Made by a program: the position numbers and the translations under genes. From Fictibacillus arsenicus (lineage in GTDB: Bacteria > Bacillota > Bacilli > Bacillales > Fictibacillaceae), in contig NZ_CP016761.1 of NCBI RefSeq assembly GCF_001642935.1, positions 1,736,001-1,800,000 of the forward strand: DNA of 64,000 bases. The letters run 5' to 3'. The notes under the pieces are model-generated. The model saw only the letters and a program-made list of their open reading frames with translations, was not told the origin of the DNA and ran no database searches. Shown in pieces: positions 8,002 through 17,013 of this stretch (within the stretch, counting starts at the first letter, position 1; every line of letters starts with the position of its first letter).

Positions 8002-9543
8002 ATGATGGTAGCAAAATTAGAAAATCAGCTAAAAGAGAAAATTGAACAGATAGAAGCTGGAGGAGCACAAAAGTATCATGAAAAAAACAGTGCCCAAAAC
8101 AAAATGTTCGTGCGTGACCGTCTTAAACAATTATTCGATAAAGGTGAATATACAGTAGAAGATGCAAAATTCGCTAACAACCAAGCAGGTGATCTGCCTG
8201 CTGATGGTGTTGTTACTGCGATCGGTAAGATGGGTGGAAAAACAGTTTGTGTAATGGCAAATGACTCTACAGTAAAAGCAGGCTCTTGGGGAGCACGTAC
8301 TGTAGAAAAAATAATCCGTATTCAAGAAACGGCTCAAAAACTTAAAGTGCCGATGCTGTATCTTGTTGACTCAGCGGGAGCAAGAATAACAGATCAGATC
8401 GACATGTTTCCAAATCGGCGCGGAGCAGGGAAAATCTTTTATAATCAAGTGAAGATGTCAGGGATGATCCCTCAGATCTGTATTTTATTTGGTCCTTCTG
8501 CTGCAGGTGGAGCATACATTCCAGCTTTCTGTGATGTTGTTATCATGGTTGATCAAAATGCTTCCATGTATTTAGGAAGTCCGCGTATGGCTGAAAAAGT
8601 TATTGGCGAAAAAGTAACGCTTGAAGAAATGGGCGGAGCAAGAATGCATTGTTCGATAAGCGGATGCGGTGATGTTCTGGCTGCAGATGAGACAGAAGCA
8701 ATTGAAGAAGCTCGCCGTTATCTTTCTTACTTCCCTAGTAACTATAAAGAAAAAGCACCGGTTTCTGAAGCACTCTCTCCAAAAGCAGGGAGAGAGCTCG
8801 AGGAGATTGTTCCAGAAAATCAAAACGTTCCTTTTGATATGTATGAGTTTATCGATGGATTGATTGATGAGGGCAGCTTCTTTGAGATGAAAAAGCTGTT
8901 CGCACAAGAAATCGTTACTGGATTTGGACGTATTAACGGAAAGCCGGTTGGTATTATTGCAAATCAGCCTAAAGTAAAAGGCGGAGTATTATTTGTAGAT
9001 TCAGCAGATAAAGCTGCACGGTTTATCACTCTCTGTGATGCTTTCTCAATTCCGCTTCTTTTCTTATCAGATGTTCCCGGCTTTATGATTGGGACAAAAG
9101 TTGAGAGAGCAGGAATTATCCGACACGGAGCAAAACTGATTGCTGCGATGAGCGATGTTACGGTTCCGAAAATTTCTGTAATCGTTCGTAAAGCATACGG
9201 TGCTGGTCTTTACGCAATGGCAGGTCCTGCTTTTGAACCAGACTGCTGTTTGGCGCTTCCAACAGCGCAGATTGCTGTCATGGGACCAGAAGCAGCAGTA
9301 AATGCTGTTTATTCCAATAAAATTAACGAGATTGAAGATGTGAAAGAGCGAATTCAATTCGTACAGCAAAAACAGCAGGAATATAAAGAACACATTGATA
9401 TTTACAAGCTTGCATCAGAAATGATCATTGATGATATCGTTTCCCCTTCATCCCTTAGAGATGAACTGAAGAACCGATTTAGTTTCTATGAAAACAAAGA
9501 AATGATTTTCAGTGAACGTAAACATCCAGTATATCCTGTATAA
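8002..9543 (+). CDS. Acyl-CoA carboxylase carboxyltransferase subunit (MmdA/PccB/YngE family)
   Basis: 513 aa, or 512 from the second ATG at 8005, which has the better spacing from AAGGAGG. It contains both crotonase-like carboxyltransferase halves: SAGARITDQIDMFPNRRGAG and GPSAAGGAYIPAFCD in the N-terminal half, VPGFMIGTKVERAGIIRHGAK and KAYGAGLYAM in the C-terminal half. It transfers CO2 from biotin to an acyl-CoA. The substrate cannot be fixed by eye; homologues act on propionyl-CoA, methylcrotonyl-CoA or related compounds. It is the last gene of the three-gene operon, followed by a strong terminator. Confidence 0.87.
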   Translation: MMVAKLENQLKEKIEQIEAGGAQKYHEKNSAQNKMFVRDRLKQLFDKGEYTVEDAKFANNQAGDLPADGVVTAIGKMGGKTVCVMANDSTVKAGSWGARTVEKIIRIQETAQKLKVPMLYLVDSAGARITDQIDMFPNRRGAGKIFYNQVKMSGMIPQICILFGPSAAGGAYIPAFCDVVIMVDQNASMYLGSPRMAEKVIGEKVTLEEMGGARMHCSISGCGDVLAADETEAIEEARRYLSYFPSNYKEKAPVSEALSPKAGRELEEIVPENQNVPFDMYEFIDGLIDEGSFFEMKKLFAQEIVTGFGRINGKPVGIIANQPKVKGGVLFVDSADKAARFITLCDAFSIPLLFLSDVPGFMIGTKVERAGIIRHGAKLIAAMSDVTVPKISVIVRKAYGAGLYAMAGPAFEPDCCLALPTAQIAVMGPEAAVNAVYSNKINEIEDVKERIQFVQQKQQEYKEHIDIYKLASEMIIDDIVSPSSLRDELKNRFSFYENKEMIFSERKHPVYPV

Positions 9544-9546
9544 AAT

Positions 9547-9578
9547 GCACCCCTCCTTCTGAAGGAGGGGTGTTTTTG
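9547..9578 (+). terminator. Terminator of the acyl-CoA carboxylase operon
   Basis: Stem CACCCCTCCTT / AAGGAGGGGTG with a 3 nt loop and TTTTT. Confidence 0.9.
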
Positions 9579-9745
9579 TTTTCGCATTGTTGCTCTTGAA
9601 AGTGGTTGATTTCCGCTCCAGGTTGCTCGTTTTCCGCGGGGCGTGCGGTGAGCCTCCTCGCGCATTGCCCGTTCAGGAGTCTCACCTTTAACCAAGTACA
9701 TGTGCTCCTGCGTTTACAAGCGAATTCTGACGAGGTGTGTTCATC
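9577..9745 (-). repeat. Interspersed MITE-like repeat, copy R3 (degenerate)
   Basis: A reverse copy. One end (GTTTTCGCATTGTTGCTC), GTTGATTTCCGCTCCAG and CGCGGGGCGTGCGGTGAGCC are clear. After the GGAGTCTCACC block the sequence diverges and the other terminus is lost. Confidence 0.7.
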
Positions 9746-9812
9746 GTCGTTATGGTAATTCCTTTTATATGGTAAAATCATACTAAGAAAATTGATGGTA
9801 GGGAGGTATTCT

Positions 9813-10706
9813 ATGAAAGTCGGTGTGATTGGCGGGGGCGCAATTGGCTTATTAATCTCTTATTTTCTCAAATTAAACGGGCATGAACCTGTTATATATA
9901 CACGAACTAATGCACAAGCTGAATTTTTAAATCAAAATGGAATTACATATAGAAATCAATCAAGCAATGAAAAAAACGTTAATGTTCAAGCACGCCAAGT
10001 GAAGGAATATTCAGGTGAAGAATCGTACTGCATCATTACGGTGAAACAAACTTCGATCCCGGAATTATTCTTTTTAAAAGATGAAAAATTCCAAGAAGTA
10101 TCGTACTTGTTTTTGCAGAACGGGATTAGCCATATAAAATTTTTAGAAAATCTTCCGCAAGAGAATCTCTCAGTGGGAGTTGTGGAGCACGGAGCAGTTA
10201 AAGAAAGGTTTTCATCTGTTCACCACTTAGGAGAAGGCAGAATTAAAGTGTCATCTTTTAAAGGTGATTCAACATCTGAATGGATTGAAATTCTTCATAG
10301 TTTACATTTTCCTGTCACTGCAGAGAACAATTGGGAAGAAGTGCTGTACAAAAAATTAATTATGAATTCCTCCATAAATCCAGTAACTGCAATGCTTAGA
10401 ATACCGAACGGTCAATTGATCGAAAATAAATATGCTCTTTCAATCATGAAGGAACTTTTTGAAGAAACAATTTTAGTTTTGGATATGACGGATAAACGAG
10501 TTGAATTATGGAAGGAATTGTTAGATCTTTGCAGAAATACTTCATTTAACCGTTCTTCTATGCTAAAGAGCGTCGAAAGCGGCCAAATAACTGAAATAGA
10601 CAGCATTACAGGTGAAATTATAGAGCGTGCAAAGAATAGGAACATACTGGTTCCTTGTTCTATGCATGTGTTTAAAGCTGTTAAAGCATTGGATTGGAGA
10701 GGATGA
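9813..10706 (+). CDS. panE: 2-dehydropantoate 2-reductase family protein (ketopantoate reductase)
   Basis: 297 aa from the ATG at 9813, which follows GGGAGGT; the in-frame ATGs at 9792 and 9795 are upstream of this SD. The Rossmann motif GVIGGGAIGLLIS lies at residues 4-16, and the C-terminal ApbA/PanE domain is present (KKLIMNSSINPVTAMLRIPNG, with the conserved Lys and Asn). It reduces ketopantoate to pantoate with NADPH in pantothenate/CoA synthesis. B. subtilis has YlbQ at the same position. Identity as the main PanE is likely but not certain, as paralogues are common. Confidence 0.82.
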   Translation: MKVGVIGGGAIGLLISYFLKLNGHEPVIYTRTNAQAEFLNQNGITYRNQSSNEKNVNVQARQVKEYSGEESYCIITVKQTSIPELFFLKDEKFQEVSYLFLQNGISHIKFLENLPQENLSVGVVEHGAVKERFSSVHHLGEGRIKVSSFKGDSTSEWIEILHSLHFPVTAENNWEEVLYKKLIMNSSINPVTAMLRIPNGQLIENKYALSIMKELFEETILVLDMTDKRVELWKELLDLCRNTSFNRSSMLKSVESGQITEIDSITGEIIERAKNRNILVPCSMHVFKAVKALDWRG

Positions 10707-10710
10707 GTAA

Positions 10711-11094
10711 TTGTCTAGTGTTTTTGGTGCTGTTCTTGCTTCATTCATAACGGTACCATTTCTTGTCTTTTTTGTTGTTAATATGAGCATTTATAAAGTA
10801 ACCAGGAAAAAAAGAAAAGCTTTTAAAATAAGTACGGATGTAACAACCCTTTTTTTATTTCTTTCGATTGAAAGAATGACAGTTGAAATTTGGGGCCAAT
10901 CTTATTATTGGGTACTAATCATATTGTTTATATCAGGATGTGTATTGTTCACATTACTAATCTGGAAAAATGATCTGGACATGCCACTGGGGAAAATCTT
11001 CAGACTGAACTGGCGGCTGCAGTTTTTGCTGCTTACTTTTGGCTATTTTTCACTTATGGCATACGGGATAATCGATCGCATACTTAAGGCTTAG
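10711..11094 (+). CDS. DUF3397-family small membrane protein
   Basis: 127 aa from a TTG start, SD GGAGAGGA, 4 bp after panE. There are about four hydrophobic segments (residues about 5-25, 42-60, 65-85, 100-122) with a basic loop KVTRKKRKAFK. It matches the small integral membrane protein that lies before bshC in many Bacillaceae. The function is unknown. Confidence 0.75.
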   Translation: MSSVFGAVLASFITVPFLVFFVVNMSIYKVTRKKRKAFKISTDVTTLFLFLSIERMTVEIWGQSYYWVLIILFISGCVLFTLLIWKNDLDMPLGKIFRLNWRLQFLLLTFGYFSLMAYGIIDRILKA

Positions 11095-11128
11095 AGCATA
11101 TCTTTTATAATCAAGGCTGTTTCTTTGC

Positions 11129-11134
11129 TATACT
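11129..11134 (+). promoter_or_regulatory. Possible extended -10 promoter of bshC
   Basis: TGCTATACT (TGn plus TATACT) 40 bp before bshC, with no good -35. Weak call. Confidence 0.35.
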
Positions 11135-11174
11135 CTTTAAGGATGTAATTGATATGCAGAAAGGAAGTACATAA

Positions 11175-12797
11175 ATGAGACTGGAGGAAATAAAACTTCA
11201 GACATCGCCATTTCTAGAGAAGTACTTGAATGGAGATGAGGATGCTGCCAGTTTTTTTGATTATAAAGAGCCTTTTAACAACAGGGATTTTTTTAAAAGA
11301 CAGCAGGAGTTAAAGAATTATTCGTTTCCAAGAAATGAACTGACTGAATATTTGTCATCATACAACCAAAAGATCGGTACTTCAGACAAAACACTGAATA
11401 ACATTCAAAAATTAAAAAGCAGTGATGGATTAGCAGTTGTAGGAGGGCAGCAAGCCGGTCTTCTTACTGGACCGCTACTCGTAATCTATAAATGTATCAG
11501 CACAATTCATTTAGCCAAACAAGCAGAAAAAGAGCTTGGGGTTCCAGTTGCTCCTGTATTCTGGATAGCAGGTGAAGATCATGATATGGATGAGATAAAC
11601 CACGTTATTGTTCCTATGAATGATACTGCTAAGAAAATTTCTTTAAAAGCAGCGTCATCAGTAAAATCTTCTGCTTCATTGTGGCAATGGGATCCAGATG
11701 ATGTGAAGCCTTGGCTCAAAGATGTTTTTCGTTCGTTTGGAGAAACTGCTTTCACAAATGACTTCCTTGCACAAACTGAACGTTTTCTTTACGAATCAGA
11801 CTCTATCGTAACCTTTTTTGCAAAACTTCTTTCATGCTGGTTTTCAGAAGAAGGATTAATATTACTGGATTCAGGTGATCCTGAATTCAAAAAGCTTCAA
11901 TCTAAATATCTTGAAAAGATGATTCGAAACAATCTTGATATCGATCAGGCATTTAAAATGCAAACTAAGAATCTGAACAGTAAGGGATTTGCTGATCCGA
12001 TTGAAGTTCAGCAAAACAATGCTCATTTGTTTTACACGAAAAATGGGGAGCGTATTCTGTTATTTCGAAATGAACATGGTTTCACTTCTAAGGAAAAAGA
12101 CTTTACAATTTCTGTAGATGAATTATTGAAAGAAGCTGCACTTTATCCAGAGAAGTTCAGTAATAATGTAGTGACTCGTCCTTTAATGCAGGAATTCCTG
12201 CTGCCTGCTTTATCCTTTATAGCAGGTCCAGGAGAAATTTCATACTGGGCATCACTTGGAAAAGTCTTTCGTCATTTTGACCGTAAAATGCCTGTAGTAA
12301 TGCCAAGACTGTCTATAACACTTGTACCACAAAGGATTAAGGGACTCTTAGATTCTAAGAAACTTAGAGCGGAACAGGTGTTAGTAGAAGGAACTGAAAA
12401 GTACAAAAGAGATTGGTTCGATGAGAACAGACCTGTTGAAACGAATGATTCAATAGAGACTGTGAAATCGGATATCGCAAAATCATATTCACAGCTGGTA
12501 AAGCTTGCTGAGGAAATAGATCCTAAGCTGCTTCCAGTCGCTGAGCAAAACTTGAACCGTATTTTATCTGAGATTGATTATATGGAACAAAAGATGGAAC
12601 AGCGTGTCAGGCAAAAAGTAAAAGTTCCGCTTGCTGAATTTGATGAAATTATGCTGGAATTAAAACCAGGCGGTGTATTGCAAGAAAGAGTGTGGAACGT
12701 ATATCAATATATGAACGAAGAAGGCTCAGATTTAATAAAAGACCTATTAGAATTCCCTTTTTGTTTCAATGAAAAACATAAAATTGTTTTCCTGTAA
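11175..12797 (+). CDS. bshC: Putative cysteine ligase BshC of bacillithiol synthesis
   Basis: 540 aa, the usual length of BshC (YllA). Typical family blocks are VVGGQQAGLLTGPLLVIYKCIS, FWIAGEDHDMDEINHV and the C-terminal coiled coil (about residues 440-500). BshC adds cysteine to glucosaminyl-malate in the last step of bacillithiol synthesis. SD AAAGGAAG. As in B. subtilis it sits directly upstream of mraZ, and its terminator separates it from the dcw cluster. Confidence 0.93.
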   Translation: MRLEEIKLQTSPFLEKYLNGDEDAASFFDYKEPFNNRDFFKRQQELKNYSFPRNELTEYLSSYNQKIGTSDKTLNNIQKLKSSDGLAVVGGQQAGLLTGPLLVIYKCISTIHLAKQAEKELGVPVAPVFWIAGEDHDMDEINHVIVPMNDTAKKISLKAASSVKSSASLWQWDPDDVKPWLKDVFRSFGETAFTNDFLAQTERFLYESDSIVTFFAKLLSCWFSEEGLILLDSGDPEFKKLQSKYLEKMIRNNLDIDQAFKMQTKNLNSKGFADPIEVQQNNAHLFYTKNGERILLFRNEHGFTSKEKDFTISVDELLKEAALYPEKFSNNVVTRPLMQEFLLPALSFIAGPGEISYWASLGKVFRHFDRKMPVVMPRLSITLVPQRIKGLLDSKKLRAEQVLVEGTEKYKRDWFDENRPVETNDSIETVKSDIAKSYSQLVKLAEEIDPKLLPVAEQNLNRILSEIDYMEQKMEQRVRQKVKVPLAEFDEIMLELKPGGVLQERVWNVYQYMNEEGSDLIKDLLEFPFCFNEKHKIVFL

Positions 12798-12819
12798 AAA
12801 TGAAAAAATATTTTCGAAA

Positions 12820-12852
12820 AAATCCTGTGAGACAGCAGGATTTTTTTTTTTG
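12820..12852 (+). terminator. Terminator of bshC
   Basis: Stem AATCCTG / CAGGATT followed by twelve T residues. Confidence 0.88.
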
Positions 12853-12871
12853 TAAACGAATAATACTTGTA

Positions 12872-12917
12872 GTGGTGAAAAGTGGAGCGTTGTGGTAGAT
12901 TTAGGGGAGAAAGTGGG
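12872..12917 (+). promoter_or_regulatory. Likely MraZ operator (phased GTGG direct repeats)
   Basis: GTGG occurs at 12872, 12882 and 12892, spaced exactly 10 bp apart, with a degenerate TAGG at 12902 and another GTGG at 12913. MraZ binds short direct repeats with about 10 bp periodicity upstream of its own gene. I could not assign the core promoter with confidence. Confidence 0.6.
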
Positions 12918-12925
12918 GTGATCAT

Positions 12926-13357
12926 ATGTTCATGGGAGAGTATCAGCACAGCATCGATGAGAAAGGACGTATGATCATCCCCTCCAAATTTCGTGAAGAA
13001 CTAGGCACCGAGTTTATTTTGACTCGCGGGTTGGATCAATGTGTATTCGGTTATCCTTTAAGTGAGTGGAAGGTTATTGAGGAAAAATTAAAGAGCCTGC
13101 CATTTACTAAAAAGGATGCACGGGCCTTTACCCGTTTTTTCTTTTCTGGAGCTGCAGAATGCCAGCTTGATAAACAGGGAAGAGTGAATATTGCATCTCC
13201 GCTCAGAGACTATGCAAAACTAGAAAAGGATTGCGTAGTGATAGGTGTGTCGAATAGAATTGAGATTTGGAGCAAATCAATTTGGGAAGAATACTTCTCA
13301 AAATCAGAAGATTCTTTTGGTGAGATTGCAGAGAGTCTTATGGACTTTGATTTATAA
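12926..13357 (+). CDS. mraZ: Transcriptional regulator MraZ, first gene of the dcw cluster
   Basis: 143 aa with two SpoVT/AbrB-like repeats, each with the DxxGR core: [16 protein letters not shown] (about residue 11) and [16 protein letters not shown] (about residue 82). MraZ forms ring oligomers, binds direct repeats upstream of itself and controls the dcw genes. The start is ATG at 12926. rsmH follows after 33 bp. Confidence 0.95.
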   Translation: MFMGEYQHSIDEKGRMIIPSKFREELGTEFILTRGLDQCVFGYPLSEWKVIEEKLKSLPFTKKDARAFTRFFFSGAAECQLDKQGRVNIASPLRDYAKLEKDCVVIGVSNRIEIWSKSIWEEYFSKSEDSFGEIAESLMDFDL

Positions 13358-13390
13358 ACCCTTAAGTTTACAGCAGAAAGGAATTTTCCA

Positions 13391-14323
13391 TTGTTTGACC
13401 ATATAACCGTTTTAAAACAAGAATCAGTAGATGCATTAAACATTAAACCAGATGGAATTTATGTTGATTGTACGTTGGGTGGGGCAGGCCATAGTGCACT
13501 TATACTGTCCCAATTAGAAACCGGTCATTTATATGCTTTTGATCAAGATGACAAAGCTATCGAAAATGCACGGCAGGTGTTGAAAGAATATGAAGGGAAG
13601 TTCACGATCGTCCGCAGTAATTTTCGGTACATAAAAGAAGAGCTGAACCGCCTTGGGGTACAAGAAGTAGATGGGATTCTTTTCGATCTTGGGGTTTCAT
13701 CACCGCAGCTTGACGAAGCTGACAGGGGATTCAGTTATCAGCATGATTCTGAATTAGATATGCGAATGGATCAGACTAGTGAACTTACAGCGAAGCAAAT
13801 TGTAAATGAATGGTCTTTTAACGACTTGATGAAGATTATTTCTCGATATGGCGAAGAAAAGTTCGCTAAGCAGATCGCAAGAAAAATTGAAGCGGCCAGA
13901 GAGAAAAAAGAGATTCAAACAACCGGTGAACTTGTCGAAATAATAAAGGATGCTATACCTGCACCTGCGAGAAGAACAGGTGGTCATCCGGCAAAAAGGA
14001 CATTTCAAGCCATTCGTATTGCAGTTAATGATGAACTGAACGCCTTTGAAGATGCACTTAAAGACTCCATTGAACTATTGAATATCGGTGGACGTATTGC
14101 AGTCATCACGTTTCATTCACTTGAAGATCGTGCGTGTAAAAATATACTAAAAAAAGCCAGTACAGGCCCGGAACTCCCTCCAGGGCTGCCTATCATATCA
14201 GAAGAATACAAACCAACTTTAAAACTGATCACACGTAAACCAATTGTGCCAACAGAGAACGAGCTTGAAGAGAATAGAAGATCTCGATCAGCGAAACTAA
14301 GAATTGCCGAAAAGCAGAAATAG
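13391..14323 (+). CDS. rsmH: 16S rRNA (cytosine-1402-N4)-methyltransferase RsmH (MraW)
   Basis: 310 aa from a TTG start with SD GAAAGGAA. The SAM-binding motif is [14 protein letters not shown] at about residues 26-39. [14 protein letters not shown] and [10 protein letters not shown] are strongly conserved in RsmH. It methylates C1402 of 16S rRNA. Second gene of the dcw cluster. Confidence 0.95.
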   Translation: MFDHITVLKQESVDALNIKPDGIYVDCTLGGAGHSALILSQLETGHLYAFDQDDKAIENARQVLKEYEGKFTIVRSNFRYIKEELNRLGVQEVDGILFDLGVSSPQLDEADRGFSYQHDSELDMRMDQTSELTAKQIVNEWSFNDLMKIISRYGEEKFAKQIARKIEAAREKKEIQTTGELVEIIKDAIPAPARRTGGHPAKRTFQAIRIAVNDELNAFEDALKDSIELLNIGGRIAVITFHSLEDRACKNILKKASTGPELPPGLPIISEEYKPTLKLITRKPIVPTENELEENRRSRSAKLRIAEKQK

Positions 14324-14338
14324 AGAGGAGAAAAAGTA

Positions 14339-14704
14339 TTGAGTAATTTAGCATATCAAGTTCAAAAACAACAAATACAAACACAAGCACAGCCCCAAAG
14401 AAATCCTAGACCCGTCGAACAGCCGTCACGAAAACTTTTTACAAAAGGTGAAGTGATCTTGTGGGGAATGATGGGAGTTGTTTTAATAGCCGGTCTAGTG
14501 TGGCTTATTTCACTTTACGCATCTGTATATCAAACTACTGCTAAGGTTGAAACAATCCAAAGAGATATCTCAGCTGAAACTAAGATCGTAGAAGATTATC
14601 ACCTACAAGTTACAGAATTAAGCAACCCTGAGCGCATCATGAAAATCGCTAAGGAACAAGGATTTATTTTTGATGATAAAAACGTAAAAGTTGTTCAGGA
14701 CTAA
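14339..14704 (+). CDS. ftsL: Cell division protein FtsL
   Basis: 121 aa from a TTG start with SD GAGAGGAG. It has a short Gln-rich cytoplasmic tail, one membrane segment at about residues 38-60 and an external coiled coil/leucine-zipper region (about 62-105). It is a bitopic partner of DivIC and DivIB in the divisome. Its place between rsmH and pbpB is canonical. Confidence 0.9.
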   Translation: MSNLAYQVQKQQIQTQAQPQRNPRPVEQPSRKLFTKGEVILWGMMGVVLIAGLVWLISLYASVYQTTAKVETIQRDISAETKIVEDYHLQVTELSNPERIMKIAKEQGFIFDDKNVKVVQD

Positions 14705-14719
14705 AAAGCAGGTGTTGTT

Positions 14720-16939
14720 ATGAAATTAAAAAGAAAAAATGTAGGAGCAGGTATTCTTATGGTTTTGTTTACCGTGCTCTTTTTTGTATTAACAAGCAAG
14801 TTCTTTCTCGTGGCATCTTCTCAATCTGCTGAAGGTGTAGATTTAATCGAATATGGTCAAAGAAAATGGATGAAGAGCGATGTTCTTGATGCGAAGCGCG
14901 GCACGATGTTTGACAGGAATGGTGAAGTAGTTGCACAAGATATTCCTTCTTACAGTGTAATTGCAATTCTTGACAAGAATTACCCGAATCATATCAAGGA
15001 TCCAGAAGATGCTGCTGGAAAATTAGCTAAGGTTATTGATACTGATAAAGAAAAGCTAGTTGAATTGCTAAGCAAGGAAGGCCGTTTTCAGGTTGAGATC
15101 CCTTCAGGCCGAAAAGTTTCTTACCGCAAAAAGGAACAGATTGAAGACCTGAAGATTCCTGGAATTGATTTTCTTAGAGAATCCAGACGTTACTATCCTA
15201 ATCAAACATTTGCCTCTCATGTTATCGGTTATACAGGAAATGGTGAAAAGGGAGTTCAAGCTGGATTGATGGGTCTTGAGAAATCATTGAATAAATATTT
15301 GCAGGAAAAGGACGGAAAGATTACATTTCTTGGAGATGCATTCAGCCGTGCTATCCCTGCTAATAAAGAATCGGTTGAGAAACCTAAGCATGGTCAGGAT
15401 GTCTATTTGACTATCGATGAAAAGATCCAGTTATATTTGGATGAGGCGATGCAGGAAGCGGCTAAAGAATATGAACCAGAAAAGATTACAGGAATTGTTG
15501 CAGACCCTAAAACAGGAAGAATCCTAGCGATGAGCAACTATCCAGCTTTTAATCCGAATCAAAAAGATATCAAAAACTACACAAATTTTGCGGTTTCTTA
15601 TCCTTTTGAACCTGGATCAACCATGAAAATCTTCACATTGGCAGCAGCTATTGAGGAAGGCAAATATAACGGAAACGAACAGTTCCAGTCAGGTTCGTAC
15701 AAACTTCCGAATATCGGACGCCCGATATATGATCATAACCGCAAGGGCTGGGGAACGATTACTTACAATGAAGGGGTTCAAAACTCTTCTAACGTAGCAT
15801 TCTCAAAATTAGTACGGGAAAAATTAGGGTACGAGAAATTTAGAAGCTACATCTCTAAATTTGGATTGGATCAAAAAACAAACATTGATCTGCCTAATGA
15901 GAAGAACGGTTCTATCCTATATAACTATGAAATTGAAAAAGTAACAACTGCGTTTGGACAAGGTTCCACTATTACACCTATTCAACAGATACAAGCGGCA
16001 ACTGCGATTGCGAATGGCGGCAAAATGATGCAGCCATATGTGATCGATAAAATTATGAACCCTGAAACAAAAAAGGTGGTCCAAGATAATGAACCTAAAG
16101 TGAAAGGGAAGCCGATATCAGAAGCCACTTCCAAGCAAGTCAGGGACATTTTAGAAACGGTTGTAACTGAAGGAACTGGGAAGCCATACATGATTGATGG
16201 CTACAGTGTAGCAGGTAAAACTGGGACTGCACAGATTCCGGGAAAAGATGGGAAGTACATTTCAGGATGGGGAGAAAATGTCTTTTCATTTATTGGAATG
16301 GCACCTAAAGATGACCCTAAACTACTAGTGTATGTTGCTGTCGAACGTCCAAAGGTTGAATTTCCAGAAATGGGGTCTACACCAACAGCTAATATTTTTA
16401 CCAGTGTTATGAAAAACAGCCTTCAATATTTAAATATCCAGCCGGAAGCGAAAGAAAAACAGAGTAAGTCGAAAGCGAAAAAAACATACGGTAAGGAATT
16501 GGATAATTACACAGGACAATCTGCTAAGGAAGCTAAATCTGAACTTGAAAAGTTAGGTATGCAAGTTTCTGTGATTGGCTCTGGAGATGAGGTTATAAAA
16601 CAGGAGCCTTATGAAGGAGCTTATGTCATTAAGGGAGAGCGTGTTATTTTACGGACTTCAGGCGATGCCAAAATGCCGGATTTAACAAACTGGTCCTATA
16701 TGGACATACTTCGCCTGAGCAAGCTTCTGGGACTGAAAGAAACAATCACAGGCAGCGGATTTGCAGTCAAACAAAACGTTAAGGCAGGGAACCCGGTAAA
16801 AGAGGGAGATTACCTGGTGGTTCAGCTTGAGGCACCAAAGGAAACTGAACCTGTATCAGAAGAAAATAGTGAAGAGGCAGAACAGAACGGCGAAGGAACG
16901 GAGCAGAACAGCGAAGAAGAAACCATAGTAACTGACTAA
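14720..16939 (+). CDS. pbpB: Penicillin-binding protein 2B, septal transpeptidase
   Basis: 739 aa, class B PBP: N-terminal membrane anchor (about 10-33), dimerisation domain, transpeptidase domain with SxxK at Ser300-Lys303 (GSTMKIF), SxN at 356-358 and KTG at 500-502. Two PASTA domains follow (about 595-715), then an acidic Glu-rich tail. It cross-links septal peptidoglycan and is normally essential for division. SD weak (GCAGGTG). spoVD, a paralogue, follows. Confidence 0.95.
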   Translation: MKLKRKNVGAGILMVLFTVLFFVLTSKFFLVASSQSAEGVDLIEYGQRKWMKSDVLDAKRGTMFDRNGEVVAQDIPSYSVIAILDKNYPNHIKDPEDAAGKLAKVIDTDKEKLVELLSKEGRFQVEIPSGRKVSYRKKEQIEDLKIPGIDFLRESRRYYPNQTFASHVIGYTGNGEKGVQAGLMGLEKSLNKYLQEKDGKITFLGDAFSRAIPANKESVEKPKHGQDVYLTIDEKIQLYLDEAMQEAAKEYEPEKITGIVADPKTGRILAMSNYPAFNPNQKDIKNYTNFAVSYPFEPGSTMKIFTLAAAIEEGKYNGNEQFQSGSYKLPNIGRPIYDHNRKGWGTITYNEGVQNSSNVAFSKLVREKLGYEKFRSYISKFGLDQKTNIDLPNEKNGSILYNYEIEKVTTAFGQGSTITPIQQIQAATAIANGGKMMQPYVIDKIMNPETKKVVQDNEPKVKGKPISEATSKQVRDILETVVTEGTGKPYMIDGYSVAGKTGTAQIPGKDGKYISGWGENVFSFIGMAPKDDPKLLVYVAVERPKVEFPEMGSTPTANIFTSVMKNSLQYLNIQPEAKEKQSKSKAKKTYGKELDNYTGQSAKEAKSELEKLGMQVSVIGSGDEVIKQEPYEGAYVIKGERVILRTSGDAKMPDLTNWSYMDILRLSKLLGLKETITGSGFAVKQNVKAGNPVKEGDYLVVQLEAPKETEPVSEENSEEAEQNGEGTEQNSEEETIVTD

Positions 16940-17013
16940 GTAACAGCTATATGTTCTATGCGCTTGTGTACAAGCATATATTTGAAACGAATCATACAGA
17001 GGAGGTATTGTAT

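Noticed and set aside
9486-9781. Two overlapping minus-strand frames of 71 and 90 codons
   Set aside because: They run through a terminator and R3; no SD and no plausible domain.
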